A DNA stretch of 64,000 bases. Source: Saccopteryx bilineata (lineage: Eukaryota; Chordata; Mammalia; Chiroptera; Emballonuridae). The translations under genes were made by a program, and so were the position numbers. The notes beneath the pieces were generated by a model. That model did not search any database, had not been told where the DNA came from, and was given only the letters and a program-made list of their open reading frames with translations. The stretch covers positions 14,546,997-14,610,996 of the forward strand of contig NC_089501.1 of assembly GCF_036850765.1 (NCBI RefSeq), written 5' to 3'. Position 1 is the first letter of the stretch; each line of letters opens with the position of its first letter. Positions 58,321-64,000 of the stretch are shown in pieces.

Positions 58321-58936
58321 TTTTCAGTACTATATATAGAGTTTACCGAGGGAGGGGACAAATATCACTAATGGGAAGTCCAGTCCATTCCTTTGCTCTC
58401 AGAACATGGCCTCAGCTGAGTCTTTAGGTTTAAAAGTAATCAATTTATTAAAAGAAAAGAATTCACTAACGGTAGACATACAGTATATAGCAAAAGTTAT
58501 CAATGCACTGGAAGGTCCAAAGTTTGATAAGTATTCAAGAAACAATTTTGACTCCCTGTGTCAAGAGGATAAAAACATGATATAAAATGGTGTCCCTCTA
58601 GCAGGGCTGTTAGTCATGATTTTAGGCACACAAACATCAAGCATATATTTACTTCAGGTAATTTATTATATATACTTGAGGCCATTTAGAACTTGAAGAC
58701 ATTAATTAACCACCTAACCAGCATAATACACAACTCTTCCTTTGACCCTACTCATTTTGTTCCTGACAATTTCCTCATCATATCAGGGCAACGACATTAA
58801 ATTCATTGCAGGACGGATCAAATCTAAAGTCTTCACATTATTTTTACAGCCTATCTTGAGGATAACCAAGGATATCAAGGAAGTTGTGTTGTGGTTGTTT
58901 TTTGTCTCTTTTCATCAGACCAGTATTTCCTTGAAA

Positions 58937-58973
<37 letters not shown>

Positions 58974-60794
58974 AGAGAGAGAGAGAGAGAGAGAGAGAGA
59001 TCAGATGTCTTATTTAATATATTTTTTTGCCAGCTTCCTTCCCCCTGGAATATATCTAGGATCAGGCCCAAAAAGAGAAGATGTTTTCTATTAAAATTTC
59101 TTTCTACTAAAATCTCCTCATCTAGTTCTAATTATTTTTTCGAAACTCTAGCTTGCCATTCAACTGTGACAGTATTATGAGACACATGTAAAAATAAAGC
59201 TGAAGATTGTCATAGCAATGATTAGCAAGCCTCATTGTTGGCTTCTCTAGCTAATATCTAGCTATTTGCAGCAAGAATAATTATATTCATTTACCAGTTC
59301 TGAGCGATTGGGAAAGGATAGTGTAAAGCTCTTAAAAATGAACTCTATCCCTTCTGAGTCTGAAAGAGTAGAGATTCCCAGTATTCAACAAGATACTCAG
59401 AATGAGACCTTTTATACGAGAATGTTCATTTAAAGATAACTTGATTGATGCATAATATATTTCAATATTATGCAGTGAAAATACTAAGGAAACTTATGAT
59501 AGGGTTAAAAAGCAAACTGCTTCTCTCTTCAGATAGAGTATTTAAATTTCACAGAAATGTCAACCAGGACTAAATCTTCATGGAACTTTTATTTTCAGCT
59601 GGCATGCTTGTTATTTCTGTGGCACAATAGGTGTAAAACCAAAAATTTTGCATCAAAAAGCCAAAGTCTACTTTAAACAATGACAGTCAGTTCTGCACTT
59701 TTAAATAAGAATTAAACACAGCAACTATACAAGTCCTCTAAGAAGTATGCATATACACACACATACCTAAACAGCTGCATGTATATATTTTAAAAGTTGA
59801 ATGGTATTGAACTTTTATAATTCTATCCTATTACATCATATCTCACCCCACCAACACCCAGTCCAACACCAACTTTCCAAGTAATTTATTTTAAACAGTC
59901 ATAACTATTTCTTCTGGTAGTTACCTCGGTTTCTCTAAATAATATGTTTTTTTTCTATTTCCTTTTTTAAAGTTTTAGACATCATCTACTAACTTCTTGT
60001 TATTATGGATGGAGACTTAGATTTTTCACACTAGCCCATCTCCGATTTCCCAATAACCCAGTAGAGTGACATTGCTCCCTCTTTTTAGGATTGGTCATTA
60101 CTTCTTACACTGTTGCTTATGGTTCACAATAGCAATAGTGTGTAAATACTGTTCACACAGTGGTGTACTATGATAACGTTTCCTTTCCTGTACAACCTTT
60201 TGCTTTCCTGGAGTGTCTAATTACTCTCCTTTATTTCTTGCCCTATTTTCCTATTATTGTATACTTACCATTTTTTTCCCCAAAGGCTTCATCATATTTG
60301 ACATTCTATCAAGAGCCCTTTTTCCTTTTCTGGATCCTGCCATCTTTCAGCCCCCACCAGAATTCTGTCCCTCTAATCTGCTGCACAGCGTCAGCCCTGC
60401 TCAGCTGCTTGCCACCATCTCCTGGGACCCTGAGTGGCATCCAGAAATCCTGGGCCTTATGCCTTTCTCTCCTCTTCTGTGGTTTGCTTTACTTTATTTT
60501 CTGGGGGACATCTGCAGAAAGGTAAGTTTCCACAACTCCTTCTGTGATGTCTCCAGAGGGAGATTAAATAGATGCATTTTGTCAACTCTTCATAGTTAAT
60601 GCAAAATTTTGGACGCTGATTTTAATATGTTCTCAGGAAGATGTGTGCATACTAACACTTGTGAACCACTGACCTACAGTGTAGAGAGCACAGTGATAGA
60701 TAGTTGCTCAAGGAGGAAGGAGACATAAAATAGGAGCACTGAGTTGCACACCTGTGTTTTATCTTCTATGGAAGAGACCAAAATGCACCCTGGA
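58321..60794. other. Mostly unrecognised stretch with one microsatellite
   Basis: Apart from the tract at 58938-59001 nothing could be named. At 60160-60599 two overlapping plus-strand frames of 121 and 128 codons stay open, and a donor-like aaaggtaagt lies at 60517-60526; neither resembles a known protein. Confidence 0.4.
58938..59001. repeat. (TG)n(AG)n compound microsatellite
   Basis: About 17 TG units, TCAG, then about 13 AG/GA units. No SINE is attached, unlike the tract at 39748. Valine/cysteine-rich open frames here are repeat artefacts. Confidence 0.92.
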
Positions 60795-61150
60795 GTATAG
60801 GAGTTCTGGCTTTGAAGTCAGCTTATATGTGAGTCCCTGTGTTGATGATGCTACCTGAAGGTGTTGGCACTCACCAAAGTTTAGTTGCTTATTTTTTAGA
60901 GATTTTTATTAATTTTTTTTAGAGAGAGGAGAGAGCTGGGAGTTTCAAACCGGCAACCTCAGCATTCCAGGTCGATGCTTTATCCTCTGCTCCACCCCAG
61001 GTCAGGCTAGTTGCTTATTTTTAAATTGCATGGACTTATACTAATGACATGATAAGATGATAATGACTATGAAATAAGATTATGCTTTCAAAAAGCTTTA
61101 GTATTGTGCTTTGCACGTAGTAAATAATCACTATTAGTAGGTATTATTAA
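60795..61150 (+). repeat. MIR SINE, split by a family C SINE
   Basis: Left: ggagttctggctttgaagtc, agcttatatgtgagtccctg. Right: tgacatgataagatgataat, gtgctttgcacgtagtaaat, aatcactattagtaggtatt. Together they outline a sense MIR opened by the insertion at 60897-61007. Confidence 0.6.
60897..61007 (-). repeat. tRNA-derived SINE, family C, internally shortened
   Basis: 15-bp duplication tagttgcttattttt at 60882-60896 and 61008-61022. Only 111 bp: T-rich tail, agagagaggagaga, then agtttcaaaccggcaacctc and head ending ccccaggtcaggc. The middle (agcatcaactcccatatgtg) is missing. Confidence 0.88.
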
Positions 61151-61677
61151 AATATCCATTCTCCTTATCTTAGATATGCAAGGAACAAAGAACAGATAAA
61201 ATGCTATCATAAATTTAAATATAACATGAACAAATTAGTTATAAAATCCAACGTATTTAGTTCTTTAACTTAAAATCAAAATGAGATTTATATCTGAAAG
61301 TCTGTCACATAGTTGAACAGGTATGTGTAAATATTTTCAATTCAATATCTGAAAATAATTTTCTGCCATTATTATTTAAATATTGAATAATATCTGCCTT
61401 TACTTGTAGTCTCATGTTGCATTTTCAAAATACCATTTGCTACCTAATAATTTATACAACATGAATCAAATTAGTCTTTTGTTTGTTAAATTGGCCCATA
61501 CGTTTTATATTGCTTTATAATATAAATGGCACAGAAATTAAAAGCTAAGGGAAGAAATATGGCCCATTTTATTTATTGCTCTGATGTCAGCAAATCCAGG
61601 AAAAAGCTGCTTCTCAAAATTGAAAAATATTTCCTGCTGACCACATAAATTCAATTACCTTAGCTTTCCTTGTAGAT
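61151..61677. other. AT-rich noncoding stretch, nothing recognised
   Basis: No feature recognised. Confidence 0.45.

Positions 61678-61718
<41 letters not shown>
61678..61718. repeat. (TG)n microsatellite
   Basis: About 18 uninterrupted TG units. Confidence 0.92.
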
Positions 61719-61719
<1 letters not shown>

Positions 61720-63459
61720 GTGGCATGTTTTTATAATTATGCCCTGCAGTGAGGAAGGAGCATTGTGCCATAAGTTGGGACACTTGGGCTTTAGTTTCAT
61801 CTCTATTGTAGACTGTAAGGATATCCTTTCTGTTCCCTTAAATGTGTGCAGCCATTTGTAAATGTGATGCAAGGAAGCCTCTTTCACATTTACTACAGCT
61901 GCCTTAAGCTTGCACAGGGACTATTCTTACCTGTCGGGAAGAAGCAGGCTAACTTGGGTTGTGCAGTGCAATGCTGTTGTGCTCCCAGCATGGAGAGGTG
62001 CCTGAACTTCTCTTGTGCAGCCTGTCAGACCCCCTCTGTAAGAGCCTCCATGCCTGTGTGTGACCTCCTCCAAAGTGCATCATAAGCTGGACTTACCTGA
62101 CAGTATTTACCTTCATAGATGGTAAGGATCATCCAGCATTCTCTTATTCTCAATTCAGCATCTTCTTCAAGATTGAAATGTAAGTTAAATGCTCTGGTGG
62201 TTCAGCAGAGTACGGAGTAGTGATTTGGTAATTATCCAGTTAGTCTGAGACATACAAATTTAAGCAATGGATATTTGGGGGGCTGTGGACTTCAACTGTG
62301 CTACCTCAGTGTCAAAGCCTTCCTTTCCAATGCATTGCTCACGCTTCCCTTTCTCTGCGTGGCCCACTTGAACGAATGACGATGAAGCCATGTTCTGTTT
62401 TAGAACATGATGCTTTTCTGGTGAGAACTTTGGTTCTTCAGAAGAGTTTACTTAAATGAGTCAATTGATTTCTTGAAGCTGCAGTCAGAATCTTACTTAT
62501 GTTGGTTAGAATATAGATGGTCAGAAAATAGAACCTTGGGACTGGGAACATTTTTCACTTCTAATTATACTTTAGAAGATTTTTAGTTTCTTCAGTAGTT
62601 TTATATTAATTGTCACAGCATATTAATAGAAATGTAATAAGAGCTTACACCTGCATGATAAATAAAAACTGGTGCTATTTACAAAAAAATCTGTTATTAA
62701 TTTTATATTGGCATCTTTTTAGCATTATTAAATAGTTTGTCGGATTTTGCGGTCACACATCCAGTTGTTGTTTTTTTTTCTAGAAACATTTCATAACTGC
62801 AAACCAAATGCCCTGGGAGCCTAATGCAAAGATTAAGAAGACAAATATTGTAATTAGATGCACAAACACTAGTAAAGCCCTGACTAATATAATATTTAAA
62901 ACTGCATTTGTATTTGTGTTTGTACATTAGTTTGAGTTATAAAAATGCAATACTTTGGGTCTATTATCACTTTATTTTTGGAAACAAACGGGTTGCTATT
63001 TGGAGCTGATTGCAGTTCTTAATGTGTATAGACTTGATGTATTTATACATACGTGCTTTTATATTTTTTTATGCACAAGGACAAATCAAGTTTAAATTGT
63101 CAAATTGATTAGTGTTTTCCATCATGGTAAACCAGTAAGTCATGAGTTGAGTCAGATGTTTTTCTTTGCCTCACACAATATATGTTTTTAAAAGTTTAAG
63201 CAAATCATTAAATTTGACTTATCTTCAGTATGTGAAAAATCTGGTAACCCCAAGCCTCTGTTTGTACTCAGCTTCCCTGTAGGTGAAGCATTCGCTCACA
63301 GGTTGACACCGCGTTCCCCTTCCCTATTATTTGTTCACTCAGGCTGTGTTGCTATCACAACCAAAAGCTTATATGATTCTTCTCGGAAAATAACAAACAA
63401 ATCATAATTCTTTAATCTAGTCTAGTAATTACTCATTTATGTTATATTTGGTCCCTGTT
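61719..63459. other. Single-copy-looking block, candidate conserved noncoding DNA
   Basis: No transposon recognised for 1.7 kb. 62700-62900 has TAAT-type words (tgtaattagatgcacaaaca, ctaatgcaaagattaag). Open frames are short and unrecognised. Confidence 0.35.
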
Positions 63460-64000
63460 CTTATTTGAATTTATGATTTCTGCTTTATAGACTTGACTTT
63501 TTGTGTTATGCTTAGAAAACGTTTTCTACCTCAAATTCTATAAGTAACTTTCTGTTTTTCTTTATGGTATTTTATGCTGCATATTACATTGAAATATTTA
63601 ATACATTAAGAATGTACTTTTATTCTAAGGCGTGAGGTGGAAACTTTTGCCAATTGTTTCCAGCATTGTTTGCTAAATAATTCATATTCTCATCATGAGT
63701 TTAAAATGTCTTTATTATACACTGTTACTACATACAATTATTTCTATTCTTTCCATAGGTAGCATTGATTTTTTTTTTACCCCATTATACTGTTTTAATT
63801 ATTATAGGCTTGCAAGCTTTACTCTATTATATACAAGGCCAGCTCTTTTTATCTTTTTTAAAAACTTCTTGCCTATTTTTGTGCAGTTGTTTTTTGTTTA
63901 CTTTACAATGACTTTTCAAGCCTCCTTTTCTTCCTTCAGCTATACTGCTGTTCCCAAATTCTAAATTTAAAAAAAATCAAAATTGAAATTTTATTGAGTG
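63460..64000 (-). mobile_element. LINE-1 ORF2 fragment, antisense, running off the window
   Basis: ttttgtgttatgcttagaaa, acgttttctacctcaaattc, ctaaggcgtgaggtggaaac, ccccattatactgttttaat and tattataggcttgcaagctt follow the antisense ORF2 of an old L1, with stops. It continues past 64000. Confidence 0.75.

Noticed and set aside
58844..59180. Open frames rich in Cys-Val or Thr-His repeats
   Set aside because: Translations of a (TG)n(AG)n microsatellite; the frames at 39584 and 61660 are of the same kind.
1..64000. A new multi-gene biological system
   Set aside because: No intact gene, gene cluster or structured RNA was found. The window is noncoding mammalian DNA, and the only system-level idea it supports is SINE-borne CTCF sites.

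Overview
This window is nuclear DNA from a placental mammal, almost certainly a bat. It is AT-rich and packed with retrotransposons and decayed DNA transposons, and no exon of a functional protein-coding gene can be recognised. The bat assignment rests on many copies of a long (about 370 bp) tRNA-derived SINE, called family A here. Its ends read ggccctggccggttggctca and ggagtctgtctgactgtctc. Several further tRNA-SINE families (B, C, D and a Ves-type) and bat-type LINE-1 3' ends support it. From memory, this mix fits a horseshoe- or leaf-nosed-bat-like (rhinolophoid) genome better than a vespertilionid; that is inference.

Layout. 0-16 kb: ancient L2, MIR and MER20 relics, SINEs, and a 799-bp hAT transposon (8683-9481) with a perfect 8-bp target duplication. 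16-24 kb: a large antisense L1 split by two SINEs, four more family A SINEs, and an L1 rearranged by twin priming (21656-23540) that was later hit by a SINE. 24-31 kb: L1 pieces, a probable solo LTR and L2 relics. 31-39 kb: a Tigger element, three MIRs, and a stacked locus in which a 336-bp hAT lies in an LTR-like block inside an L2. 39-48 kb: SINEs of families A-D, a Ves-type SINE interrupted by family A, and a processed pseudogene of ribosomal protein L9 (44270-44740, minus strand), the only gene-derived sequence I can identify. 48-64 kb: long single-copy-looking stretches, an antisense L1 with a SINE in it, a second Tigger, MER5-type elements, microsatellites and an L1 running off the end.

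There is no operon, CRISPR array or gene cluster. L1 pieces lie mostly, and SINEs largely, on the minus strand. For L1 this is what one expects inside a long intron of a plus-strand gene, but no exon proves it. The most interesting observation is that the family A SINE carries an almost ideal CTCF core motif (CCACCAGGGGGCG), in some copies twice at 22-bp spacing, so this SINE may spread oriented CTCF sites in its host genome.
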